A stretch of DNA of 64,000 nucleotides from Pseudomonas sp. 102515 (GTDB lineage: Bacteria; Pseudomonadota; Gammaproteobacteria; Pseudomonadales; Pseudomonadaceae). The position numbers and the translations under genes are program-made. The notes beneath the pieces are model-generated. The model did not search any database. It had not been told where the DNA came from and worked only from the letters and a program-made list of their open reading frames with translations. Shown one piece after another: positions 8,783 to 20,947 of the stretch. The stretch is from assembly GCF_031085165.1 (NCBI RefSeq), contig NZ_JAVHTY010000001.1, positions 1,116,001 to 1,180,000 of the forward strand, given 5' to 3'. Position 1 is the stretch's first letter; each line of letters starts with the position of its first letter.

Positions 8783-8787
8783 GTTGC

Positions 8788-10419
8788 TCACCCCTTGGTC
8801 TTGAATCTCAGGCAATAGTCCGGTTGGCACTCCTCGACGGGATAACGCTCGTCTAGGTAGGCCTTGAGTCGTGGAAACTTGTCGTGCATGGAAATGTTGT
8901 TCAGGTTGAATGACCAGAAGGTCGTCGAATACACCACCGCCGGCGGATCGGCATGTTGCAGATCGCTGAGCAGATCGGCCTCGTAGGGCGGCGTGGCATA
9001 GACCGGATAGATGTACTTGGTACAGGCCGGCAGATCGGTCACCCCGTTGATGACCCCGTTGTTGGCCAGGTCGAATACACAGTGGGCGCCGCTGTCCAGC
9101 AGGCGCTGCGCCGCCCATTGCACTCCAGGTGTCGCCAAGGCGGCGTCATCCGGCAAGGCGGTCAGCGCCGGCACCCAGGCGAGCCCCTGGGCCCACACCC
9201 GCTCCACCGGCGACTTGTAGAGGTTGAAGGCGGCGAGCAGCACCAGCAGCCCCGCCAGGGCCGGCACTAGCAGGCGCCGGCTGAAGGCCAGCAGCGCACC
9301 CACAAGCAGCACCGCGAAGAACGGCGAGGGATTAAGTCCGACAAGCCCCATCAGCACGGCGGCGGCAATGGCCGCGGCCGCCGCGCGCGGATGCGCCGAG
9401 AGGTCCCAGCCGCCGTTGCGGGCCAGCCGCTGCCGGCGGGCGGCATAGAGCAGGCTCAGCAGGGGTACCCAGAAGCCCATCTGGATATGCTGGAAGTCCG
9501 CACGATTGACCCCGATCTTGAAGAAGATCGCGAGCAGCACGGCCAGGGCGCTGATCAGCGGCAGATCCTCGCTCCAGCGCCACGGCCAGGGCAGGCAGCG
9601 GATCAGGGCGAAACCCGCCAGCGCCGTCGGCACTGCCAGCAGCAGGCTCAGCGCCAGTGGCCGGGCGCTCAGGCCATAGCCCCACTGGGAAGAGGTTTCC
9701 ATGAGGAAGGTCAAGTTCTTGACGTAATCGGTCAGGGCGAAGAAATCGGTACCAAAGCCAAGCCAGCCGACCGTTGCCATGAAGCTCAGCAGCGCCAGGA
9801 AATGGCGCCGATGCAGGAGCAGCGTGAGCAGTACGGCCGAGCCGATGGCCAGCACCCCGGCGATCCCGCGGTCATAGGACCAGAACAGATTGAAGCCGGC
9901 CGCCAGGCCAAGCAGCACCTCGCAAACCAATCGCCGCGGCGTGGTCTCCACCTTGCGATGCAGACAGAAGAGGAACAGCGACAGCAGCAGGAAGAGATCG
10001 CGATAGCCCACCACCTGGGTCGCCACGGCGCCCACGGCGACCAACAGGATCAGGCGCGCACGGCCCTTGGGCACGGGGCACAGCAACACCGCCGTTCCCC
10101 ATAGCAGCAAGGCCGCGCCGGTGTTGCACAGTCCATAGAGGATCTGGGTCACCAGGAAGGTGTGCTGGGCACCGAACCAAGTCTCCGCCAGCCACACCGG
10201 GATGAAATCCAGCCCGCCATGGATGGTGAAGGCATGGGCGCCCGGCTGACTGTGCAGCAGTGTCGGCAGCGTGGCGAAGTATTCCCCCTGGTGGAAGGGG
10301 TCGAGGATGACGCCCTTGCCGAACAGAAAGAAATTGATGATGGAAAAGACCAGAACGCTGATGAAGCCGGCGACGCCGGACACCCCCCTGGGTGTCGCTT
10401 CAGTGGAAGGGTTCGGCAT
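8788..10419 (-). CDS. Polytopic membrane protein, possible GT-C type glycosyltransferase
   Basis: A 543-residue protein with about eleven hydrophobic helices and a C-terminal soluble part of about 120 residues. An early loop reads ILDPFHQGEYFATLP; acidic residues in the first outer loop are typical of GT-C enzymes that use lipid-linked sugars (the ArnT and O-antigen modification class), but I see no decisive family motif. The ATG at 10419 has GGAG 7 nt upstream and overlaps the end of the FAD oxidoreductase gene by 20 nt. The best guess is the transferase that puts the operon's sugar on its acceptor in the periplasm; this is inference from context. Confidence 0.75.
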   Translation of the reverse strand: MPNPSTEATPRGVSGVAGFISVLVFSIINFFLFGKGVILDPFHQGEYFATLPTLLHSQPGAHAFTIHGGLDFIPVWLAETWFGAQHTFLVTQILYGLCNTGAALLLWGTAVLLCPVPKGRARLILLVAVGAVATQVVGYRDLFLLLSLFLFCLHRKVETTPRRLVCEVLLGLAAGFNLFWSYDRGIAGVLAIGSAVLLTLLLHRRHFLALLSFMATVGWLGFGTDFFALTDYVKNLTFLMETSSQWGYGLSARPLALSLLLAVPTALAGFALIRCLPWPWRWSEDLPLISALAVLLAIFFKIGVNRADFQHIQMGFWVPLLSLLYAARRQRLARNGGWDLSAHPRAAAAAIAAAVLMGLVGLNPSPFFAVLLVGALLAFSRRLLVPALAGLLVLLAAFNLYKSPVERVWAQGLAWVPALTALPDDAALATPGVQWAAQRLLDSGAHCVFDLANNGVINGVTDLPACTKYIYPVYATPPYEADLLSDLQHADPPAVVYSTTFWSFNLNNISMHDKFPRLKAYLDERYPVEECQPDYCLRFKTKG

Positions 10420-11506
10420 CGAGGCGCTCCAGGGCATCGAAAATGTTGTCGATCTTGCCACCCAGCATCGAATAGCAGCCGGGCAACTGGGGATGTTGTT
10501 CGAAGAGGATGGGACGGCCGTCGTCGCCTTCGTTCTTCATCAGAATGGTCTTCACCTCGAACAGCGAATCCCGGTACTCCACCCGTGCCGCAGCCGACAT
10601 GTAGCGAGCCACGTCGCGTACCATCCAGTCCGCTCGCGAGGCACGGTCGTAGTCGTCGAGCAATGCATAGGGATCAGTGCCATTGGCGTCTTCCCAGTTC
10701 AGGTGCGGGGTATAACGCACATGGGACAGGGTGTGCAGGCCACGCGCCGGGAACGGCATCATGGAAAAGAACGGACCGTCCATGACCGTCACGCCGAGGT
10801 TGCGCAGCTCCGGAGGCATCTCCACCAGGGCCATCTCGGTGATCTCGTGGCGCAACCGGGTAGCGGTGCCGGGGAAATCGCCGCCGTACTGGTTGAGGCC
10901 GCTGTAGGTACAGTTGAAGAGATAGCGGCAGTGCAGCTCCTCCTGCCGCCCGGCTTCACCCACGACCTCAATCCCCAGCCCGCCCGTTTCACCGCGGATC
11001 GCCGTCACGCGACTCTTGAGGCGCACCTCGACGCCGACCGCATCGAGCTCACGACTCACTTCGGCGGCGAGTACGGCGGAGTTGAAGGCATACTCCTCGG
11101 TGAGATACACCGCCTCGATCAGTCGATCGTCGAACAATCGACTTAATTCTTCGGACGCCGGCTGTAGGGAAGCTTCGATCCCCTGACAGAAACGTTCGAA
11201 CTGTTTGGCCGTCACCTTGGAATTGTTACGGGCGATGGCATACAACTTGGTGAAGTCCCGCACCACCACATCGGGATAGTCACGCAGAAAGCGCGGCAAG
11301 TTGACCCGACTGCGAAAAGCCGTGACGAAACTGCGCGGGTAGTGATAACCGTTATGAACACGTGCCTGATTGTGATAAGAGGCACGCTTCAACAGCCCAT
11401 CTTCCCGCTCGATCAGGGTGACTTTCGCGAAGCCCCTCACGCGCATGAGATACAGGGCCGTCATGGCCCCGTAAAATCCGCCACCTATGACGATCGCATC
11501 TCTCAT
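10400..11506 (-). CDS. FAD-dependent oxidoreductase (DAO family)
   Basis: A 368-residue flavoprotein with an N-terminal dinucleotide-binding motif (AIVIGGGFYGAMTA) and the acidic residue ending strand 2 (VTLIERED). The region after it (NQARVHNGYHYPRS) is unlike amino acid oxidases and more like FAD enzymes found in surface-polysaccharide clusters. It lies 5 nt downstream of the GT2 gene in the same operon. It probably oxidises the sugar or a related intermediate; no substrate can be assigned. Base composition here is somewhat less GC-rich by eye than in flanking core genes, which would fit acquisition. Confidence 0.8.
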   Translation of the reverse strand: MRDAIVIGGGFYGAMTALYLMRVRGFAKVTLIEREDGLLKRASYHNQARVHNGYHYPRSFVTAFRSRVNLPRFLRDYPDVVVRDFTKLYAIARNNSKVTAKQFERFCQGIEASLQPASEELSRLFDDRLIEAVYLTEEYAFNSAVLAAEVSRELDAVGVEVRLKSRVTAIRGETGGLGIEVVGEAGRQEELHCRYLFNCTYSGLNQYGGDFPGTATRLRHEITEMALVEMPPELRNLGVTVMDGPFFSMMPFPARGLHTLSHVRYTPHLNWEDANGTDPYALLDDYDRASRADWMVRDVARYMSAAARVEYRDSLFEVKTILMKNEGDDGRPILFEQHPQLPGCYSMLGGKIDNIFDALERLDAEPFH

Positions 11507-11511
11507 GATCG

Positions 11512-12534
11512 TCAGGCCATGCCAGATTGAGTGGCCGGTCTTGCGGCATTGCCGCCCTGCACTACTTCGACATTGAGCTTGTCACGGCGCGTCATGACTG
11601 CACTCGTGAATTCCTGGGCAACATGATAGAGCGGCCCCTCGTTGACTCTGTGGGTCAACTGCAAGACATATTCGCCCAGGACGAGCAGGACCAGCGAAAT
11701 GAGAAAGAACATGCCGGACTGCTGTAATGAAATCGTCACCCAACCCGGTGCGACGTCATCCTTGAACAAGCCGATGGCAATGACGTAGATGGAATAGAGC
11801 AAGTTGGACAGGGCACCCACGATGGACAGGAAACTGACCATGCGCATGGGCTTGCGGGTGGAGGACACCAGCAGCCGGGCACCGCGATCGAAGCTGCCGG
11901 ACAGCCGCTTGGGCTTGGTACTGCGCGGCGGCATGCTGTACTCGAGATTGGTACGCGAGAAGCCCGCCGTCGCTGGCAGGTGCCGGTAGGTCAAGGCCGG
12001 CGCGGGATGGCGCAGGATGTAATTGATGACCTTCTTGCTGAGCATCCGGTACTGGGGCGCATCCTTGGCCAGATCGACCCCGTTGAATTGCTTGTAGAGG
12101 CTGTTGAAGCCTCTGGAGCAAAGACTGTAGGACAGGGTCTGCCGAACTTTCTGCTGATTGTTGGCGAACACCACGTCGATGCCACCGGCCGCCTGTTGCA
12201 ACATGTCAGGCAAGAAGGCGATGTCATCGGTTTCCGGATCTATGACGACCGCGAAGTCACCCAGTGCATTCTCCAGGCCCACCCAGGCAGCGGTATCAGA
12301 GTCCACTTCCTTGGTCAGGGCATATACCTGCAGATTGGGCAGGCCGGTGATACTGGTGAGTTGTTTGAGTCGAGCTACGCTGTCATCAGCGGATGCGTTA
12401 TCGACAATGATAAGTTCGTAGTCACTTACCAAGGGACCGATGACAGTTGCTGCGCGCTCGAGGACGCTCTGCAACTCGGTAGCCTGATTACGAACGACGA
12501 ACACGACTGAAAGTAGGACGGGATAAAAGGCCAT
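11512..12534 (-). CDS. GT2 glycosyltransferase with two C-terminal membrane helices (GtrB/polyprenyl-phosphate type)
   Basis: First gene of the operon. The GT-A domain shows SVVFVVRNQATELQSVL, ELIIVDNASADDS and FAVVIDPETDDIAF. Two hydrophobic helices follow near residues 240-265 and 280-305 (SNLLYSIYVIAIGLF, MFFLISLVLLVLGEYVLQ), the layout of GtrB/DPMS enzymes that load a sugar on undecaprenyl phosphate. The ATG at 12534 has GGAGG 8 nt upstream, giving 340 residues. Together with the SMR-like protein and the polytopic protein it forms the classical three-part set of polyprenyl-sugar synthase, flippase and transferase. Confidence 0.85.
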   Translation of the reverse strand: MAFYPVLLSVVFVVRNQATELQSVLERAATVIGPLVSDYELIIVDNASADDSVARLKQLTSITGLPNLQVYALTKEVDSDTAAWVGLENALGDFAVVIDPETDDIAFLPDMLQQAAGGIDVVFANNQQKVRQTLSYSLCSRGFNSLYKQFNGVDLAKDAPQYRMLSKKVINYILRHPAPALTYRHLPATAGFSRTNLEYSMPPRSTKPKRLSGSFDRGARLLVSSTRKPMRMVSFLSIVGALSNLLYSIYVIAIGLFKDDVAPGWVTISLQQSGMFFLISLVLLVLGEYVLQLTHRVNEGPLYHVAQEFTSAVMTRRDKLNVEVVQGGNAARPATQSGMA

Positions 12535-12779
12535 GACGCGAACCTCCAGAGGCGCTCCAGATACAAGCAATGCAGACGGTTAGCCAACGGAGAGTACAGA
12601 TAAATTCGGCAGGTTTTCGTCTGCTGCTCTATGCTGTGATCACAGCCACAAATCGCTACTGGAAGAGCCTGGAAGTCGGACAAAGTCGCCGTTTTTGCCC
12701 TATCCTCCAAACTGCTGTAACGGTTCGGCAAGGGCACTTGAAGGCGTCGGACCGCAAGGAGAGGTACTGGAAAGGAATC

Positions 12780-12856
12780 TGGTGTCCCAGAGTGGGGTCG
12801 AACCACCAACCTTCCCCTTAGGAGGGGGATGCTCTATCCAATTGAGCTACTGGGAC
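12780..12856 (-). tRNA. tRNA-Arg (anticodon CCT)
   Basis: The minus strand folds into a full cloverleaf: 7-bp acceptor GTCCCAG/CTGGGAC, D arm GCTC...GAGC, anticodon stem TCCCC/GGGGA with loop CTCCTAA, 5-nt variable loop, T arm GGTGG/CCACT with TTCGACC, discriminator A, and an encoded CCA at 12780-12782. It decodes the rare codon AGG. Its 3' end faces the glycan operon, a typical position for an island, but no direct repeat of the tRNA end was seen. Confidence 0.97.
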
Positions 12857-12988
12857 AGGAAAGGGCACTCATGGTAACGAGCAGCGGAAGGTTTGTCATG
12901 TTTCGGTTTGGCAGCGCCGCAATGCGCGAGGACTGCCAAAGACAGGAAGTTCTTCGGCAGCTTTGCAATTTGTCGTGTACGTCGGTAA

Positions 12989-13000
12989 ATTGACGTCAAT
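12989..13000. promoter_or_regulatory. Perfect palindrome upstream of amrZ
   Basis: ATTGACGTCAAT, a 12-bp perfect palindrome 113 nt before the amrZ start in an AT-richer stretch. AmrZ is known to repress its own gene, so this could be an operator, or part of a -35 element (TTGACG). It does not match a binding consensus I can recite. Confidence 0.3.
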
Positions 13001-13113
13001 AAAAAAGATACCTAGGGACAGGCGGTTACAGAGTCCAAGGTGCCGTGAGTGCTAGCGGAACGAGACGAGGGCTTACGCCTTCACTGATTTTTGACTCCAG
13101 ATGAAGTACCTCA

Positions 13114-13428
13114 ATGACCCAGGCCATTAGATCCTACTCAAGCCGTACCGCTGACAAATTCGTCGTGCGTCTGCCCGAGGGCATGCGAGAGCGCATCGCG
13201 GATGTGGCCCGCAACCACCATCGCAGCATGAACTCCGAAATCATCGCGCGTCTCGAGCAGAGCTTGCAGCAAGAGGGCGCCCTTGGCGACGAACCCGGGC
13301 TTCGCCTGGACAGTCCGGAGATCACCGCCAGCGAGCGGGAGCTGCTGCAGCGCTTTCGACAACTGTCGGGTCGCCAGCAGAATGCGCTGATCTCGCTGAT
13401 CGCCCACGACATCGACGCCGCCTCCTGA
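13114..13428 (+). CDS. amrZ: AmrZ, ribbon-helix-helix regulator of alginate and motility
   Basis: Arc-type DNA-binding protein that in Pseudomonas activates alginate synthesis and twitching, represses fleQ and its own gene, and controls c-di-GMP enzymes. The RHH core is [20 protein letters not shown] followed by [17 protein letters not shown], nearly the same as P. aeruginosa AmrZ as I recall it. A C-terminal tetramerisation segment ([19 protein letters not shown]) follows. The length is 104 residues and the ATG is at 13114. It is convergent with mgtE. Its presence near the flagellar genes ycgR and flgM may be chance but fits a motility/biofilm theme. Confidence 0.95.
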   Translation: MTQAIRSYSSRTADKFVVRLPEGMRERIADVARNHHRSMNSEIIARLEQSLQQEGALGDEPGLRLDSPEITASERELLQRFRQLSGRQQNALISLIAHDIDAAS

Positions 13429-13478
13429 CAGCGCCCGGGCTGCCCTGACCCTGGGTAGCCCGTTGCACCCTACCCTGC

Positions 13479-14924
13479 CTACATCAGGAACAGGGTGGCG
13501 AGCCCCAAGAAGATGAAGAAGCCGCCGCTGTCGGTCACCGCGGTGATCAGCACGCTCGACCCCATGGCCGGGTCGCGACCGAAGCGCTGCAGGGTCATGG
13601 GAATCAGCACCCCCATGAAGGCAGCCAGCAGCAGATTGAGGGTCATGGCGCCCATCATCACCAGGCCCAGTGACCAGCTGGTGTAGAGATAGAAGGCCAC
13701 CAACCCTATCACCCCACCCCAGATGACGCCATTGCACAGGGCGACGCCCATCTCCTTGCGCAGCAGACGCGCGGTGCTGGTGACGCTGATCTGTCCGAGC
13801 GCCATGGCGCGGACGATCATGGTGATGGCCTGGTTACCCGAGTTGCCGCCGATACCCGCCACGATGGGCATGAGCGCCGCCAAGGCCACCAGCTTCTCGA
13901 TCGAACCCTCGAAGAGACCGATGACCCGCGAGGCGATGAAGGCCGTGATGAGGTTGGTGGCCAGCCAGGTCCAGCGGTTGCCCACCGATTTCCACACCGA
14001 GGCGAAGACGTCTTCGTCTTCGCGCAGACCAGCCATGTTGAGGACTTCGCTTTCGCTTTCCTCGCGGATCAGGTCGACCATCTCGTCGATGGTGAGACGA
14101 CCGATCAGCTTGCCGTTCTTGTCCACCACTGGCGCTGAAACCAGGTCGTAGCGCTCGAACGCCTGGGCGGCGTCATAGGCGTCGCCGTCCGGATGGAAGG
14201 CCACCGCCTCCTTGGCCATGACCTCGACCACCAGCTTTTCCGGATCGTTGACCAGCAGGCGCTTGATCGGCAGGACCCCCTTGAGGATGCTGTCGTTATC
14301 GACGACGAACAGCTTGTCGGTATGGTCGGGCAGCTCTTTCAGCCGCCGCAGGTAGCGTAGTACCACTTCCAGGGCGACGTCGTCACGGATGGTCACCATC
14401 TCGAAGTCCATCAGCGCGCCGACCTGATCCTCTTCGTAGGACAGCGCGGAGCGCACCCGCTCGCGTTGCTGGGCGTCGAGGGCTTCCATGAGCTCGTGAA
14501 CGACATCGCGTGGCAGGTCAGGCGCGAGGTCGGCGAGTTCGTCGGCGTCGAGCTGGCCGGCCACCGCGAGGATTTCCTGGTCGTCCATGTCGGCGATCAG
14601 GGTCTCGCGGACCGCGTCCGAGACCTCGAGCAGGATCTCGCCATCGCGCTCGGTCTTGACCAGACCCCAGACGGTCAGGCGGTCTTCCCGCGGCAGGGCT
14701 TCGAGAATGAAGGCGACATCGGCCGGATGCAGCTCGTCCAGGCGGGCACGCAGCTCTTCGAGGCCTTCTTCGGGAATATCGGCGGGGGATACGGGGGCGC
14801 GATCGTGGTCTTCACGCGCCTCGACAGCGAGGTCGTACCGCTCCAGCAACTCCACGACCTGGGCGAGCCGCTCCTGCAGCGTCTCGTGGGGCTTTCTGAT
14901 TTCTGCTTCGTTCACTACGGTCAT
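13479..14924 (-). CDS. mgtE: Magnesium transporter MgtE
   Basis: Mg2+-gated magnesium channel of the inner membrane. Order of parts: cytosolic MgtE N domain (HPADVAFILEALPREDRL), two CBS domains (residues ~140-265, with KLFVVDNDSILKGVLPIKRL and SAPVVDKNGKLIGRLTIDEM), the connecting helix, and five membrane helices at the C-terminus with the pore motif PIVAGIGGNSGNQA. The ATG at 14924 has GGAG 6 nt upstream and gives 481 residues, the usual length. It is convergent with amrZ. Confidence 0.96.
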   Translation of the reverse strand: MTVVNEAEIRKPHETLQERLAQVVELLERYDLAVEAREDHDRAPVSPADIPEEGLEELRARLDELHPADVAFILEALPREDRLTVWGLVKTERDGEILLEVSDAVRETLIADMDDQEILAVAGQLDADELADLAPDLPRDVVHELMEALDAQQRERVRSALSYEEDQVGALMDFEMVTIRDDVALEVVLRYLRRLKELPDHTDKLFVVDNDSILKGVLPIKRLLVNDPEKLVVEVMAKEAVAFHPDGDAYDAAQAFERYDLVSAPVVDKNGKLIGRLTIDEMVDLIREESESEVLNMAGLREDEDVFASVWKSVGNRWTWLATNLITAFIASRVIGLFEGSIEKLVALAALMPIVAGIGGNSGNQAITMIVRAMALGQISVTSTARLLRKEMGVALCNGVIWGGVIGLVAFYLYTSWSLGLVMMGAMTLNLLLAAFMGVLIPMTLQRFGRDPAMGSSVLITAVTDSGGFFIFLGLATLFLM

Positions 14925-15212
14925 AGCGCACTCCGGCCCGCCGGCGGAGCGCACCGACGAACCCTAACTCAACAACGGGACGAAAAAGGCGATTGAGTAT
15001 TGACTGGGTAAGTCCATAAGGGGGGATAACCACTGCCCCGGCGGGGCTGACGGCGGGGATGATACACCGGACCGCTTGCAGGTGCGAAGGCAAAAGGGTT
15101 TCAAAACAGCTATTTGCAAGGCTTCCGCGAGGCCACGAAGGCGCGCTTCCGGCCCTCGCCGAACGTCCCTGGCTTCGCTAAGCTTGGGCCCCTACGTCAA
15201 GGAGGACGTCCC

Positions 15213-15676
15213 ATGAAGAAGCTGCTCGTGCTCGGCCTGTTGCTGGGCTGCGCCTCTGCCCAATCGGCCACGGTCTATCGCTGCGAAGGTGCCGACGGCC
15301 ACCTCACCTTTTCCGCCAGCGGTTGCGCCTCGGACAGCGACAGCCGTCTGCAGCGCGCGGACAATCCCCGGCCGGGCGGTGCCAGGCCCACGCTGATGGC
15401 GAAACCGAAAGCCGCACCCCGTAAGCAGGTCCCGCGCGCGCCGACGGTGGTGGCAGCCAAGACGGACGGCTGTGGCGACTTGCTCAGCGCCAGCCGATCA
15501 TTCGCGGACAGGTCAAGGCCGGCATGAGCCGGGCGGACGTCGAGAACGCCCTGGGGCAACCGCGGCGGATCTCCCAGCTGGATACCCTGACTCGCTATCA
15601 CTACGAGGCGCGCAATCGGAAGGAACGCTCGCGCCTGGTGACCTTCGACGAGCACGGTTGCGTGCGTCGACGCTGA
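15213..15676 (+). pseudogene. Frameshifted DUF4124 protein with SmpA/BamE-like tail
   Basis: The first frame (ATG 15213, AAGGAGG upstream) encodes a signal peptide (MKKLLVLGLLLGCASAQSA) and the DUF4124 motif TVYRCEGADGHLTFSASGC, then stops at 15525-15527. The expected continuation (QPIIRGQVKAGMSRADVENA, then ...RLVTFDEHGCVRRR) lies in another frame from about 15488 to the stop at 15674-15676. One base missing near 15487-15491 explains the break. The downstream frame has an ATG at 15524 that overlaps the upstream stop as ATGA, so coupled expression of two halves is conceivable. Either a real mutation or a sequencing error. Confidence 0.8.
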
Positions 15677-15700
15677 CGCCCGCAACCAACGGCTGCTCCG

Positions 15701-16795
15701 TCAGAGCACGGCGCGGGGGTAGGAGCCGAGGACCTTCAGCGCCACGGCGCCAGTGGACAGGCGCTCCAGGACATCGCGGATCAGCGGATCGGCCTGGTGG
15801 CCGAGGAAGTCGATGAAGAAGACGTAGGTCCACTTGCCGCTGCGCGAAGGCCGCGTCTCGATCCGGCTGAGGTCGATGTTGTTGGTGTGGAACGGCAGCA
15901 ACAGCTCGTGCAGGGCACCCGGCTTGTTCTGCATGGAGACGATGATGGAGGTCTTGTCATCGCCACTGGGCGGCACGTCCTGGTTGCCGATGATGAGGAA
16001 GCGCGTGGAGTTGTCCGGACGATCCTCGATCTTCTGCTGTACCGGGGTCAGGCCATAGAGCGAGGCCGCCATGTCGCCGGCGATGGCCGCGCTGTTCCAC
16101 TCCCCCTTCACCCGCCGCGCCGCCTCGGCGTTGCTGGCCACCGCCACCCGCTCGACGCTCGGGTAGTAGGAGTCCAGCCACTTGCGGCACTGGGCCAGCG
16201 ACTGGGCATGGGAATAGATGCGGGTGATGCTGTCGGCCTTGGTGTTCTCGCCGATCAGCAGGTGGTGGTGGATGCGCAGCTCCACCTCGCCGCAGATCGA
16301 CAGGTTGTGCTCGAGGAAGCTGTCCAGGGTGTGGTTGACCGCCCCTTCGGTGGAATTCTCCACCGGCACCACGCCGAAGTTGGAGGCGCCGGCGGCGACC
16401 TCGCGGAACACCTCGTCGATGGCCGCCATGGGGCGGGTCACCACGGCCTTGCCGAAGTGCTTGAGCGCCGCGGCCTGGGAGAAGGTGCCTTCCGGGCCGA
16501 GGTAGGCCACGTGCAGGGGCTCTTCCAGGGCCAGGCAGCAGGACATGATCTCGCGGAACAGCCGCGCCATGTCCTCGTCACGGACCGGACCGCCGTTGCG
16601 CTCCATCACCCGCTTGAGCACCTGGGCCTCGCGCTCGGGTCGGTAGAACACGGGCTTTTCGCCCTCCGCCAGCGTTCCCATCTTGACCCGTGCCACGTCC
16701 TGGGCGCAGCGGGCACGTTCGCTGATCAGCTCCTGGATGCGTTCGTCCAGACTGTCGATACGCAGGCGCAGGGCCTTGAGCTCGTGTTCCGACAT
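15701..16795 (-). CDS. pheA: Chorismate mutase / prephenate dehydratase (P-protein)
   Basis: Bifunctional enzyme that turns chorismate into prephenate and then phenylpyruvate for phenylalanine synthesis. Residues 1-90 are an AroQ chorismate mutase (LRLRIDSLDERIQELISERA); the middle is the dehydratase domain (VAYLGPEGTFSQAA, with NSTEGAVNHTLD and the Thr-Arg-Phe STRFLIIG); the end is the ACT regulatory domain (PGALHELLLPFHTNNIDLSR, ETRP). Length 364. The ATG at 16795 lies 2 nt after the serC stop, so pheA is the third gene of gyrA-serC-pheA. The usual next genes hisC2-tyrA/aroA do not follow. Confidence 0.97.
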   Translation of the reverse strand: MSEHELKALRLRIDSLDERIQELISERARCAQDVARVKMGTLAEGEKPVFYRPEREAQVLKRVMERNGGPVRDEDMARLFREIMSCCLALEEPLHVAYLGPEGTFSQAAALKHFGKAVVTRPMAAIDEVFREVAAGASNFGVVPVENSTEGAVNHTLDSFLEHNLSICGEVELRIHHHLLIGENTKADSITRIYSHAQSLAQCRKWLDSYYPSVERVAVASNAEAARRVKGEWNSAAIAGDMAASLYGLTPVQQKIEDRPDNSTRFLIIGNQDVPPSGDDKTSIIVSMQNKPGALHELLLPFHTNNIDLSRIETRPSRSGKWTYVFFIDFLGHQADPLIRDVLERLSTGAVALKVLGSYPRAVL

Positions 16796-16797
16796 GA

Positions 16798-20714
<3,917 letters not shown>

Positions 20715-20947
20715 GAGAAGCCTGGTTCCTTCTGATCTGAAAAGCGCTAAGGCTCGTCCGCACGTCGGCCGAGCCTGATATAGGAGAGGTGAAAGCCCGT
20801 CTGGCGGCGCCTGCCACCGGCGGCGCAAAGGGCGCTCCAACCGGTTTTCGGCGCTGCATCACCGCCTGCCGAGGGCTTTCGAACACAGCCTGTGCAAAGA
20901 GCGAAATTCTAACACATTCAGGGATGTATCCGCCCCTGGCGATCACC

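Noticed and set aside
12780-12856. tRNA-Arg as a proven island attachment site
   Set aside because: I searched by eye for a second copy of the tRNA 3' end and for an integrase between 4.5 and 12.8 kb and saw neither, so only a suggestion remains.
12570-12877. Two short plus-strand frames across the tRNA region
   Set aside because: They run through the tRNA-Arg gene antisense and have no ribosome site or recognisable product.
14925-15212. A magnesium riboswitch in the mgtE leader
   Set aside because: No M-box or yybP-like conserved elements could be recognised, and the leader next to the start shows only a simple ribosome site.
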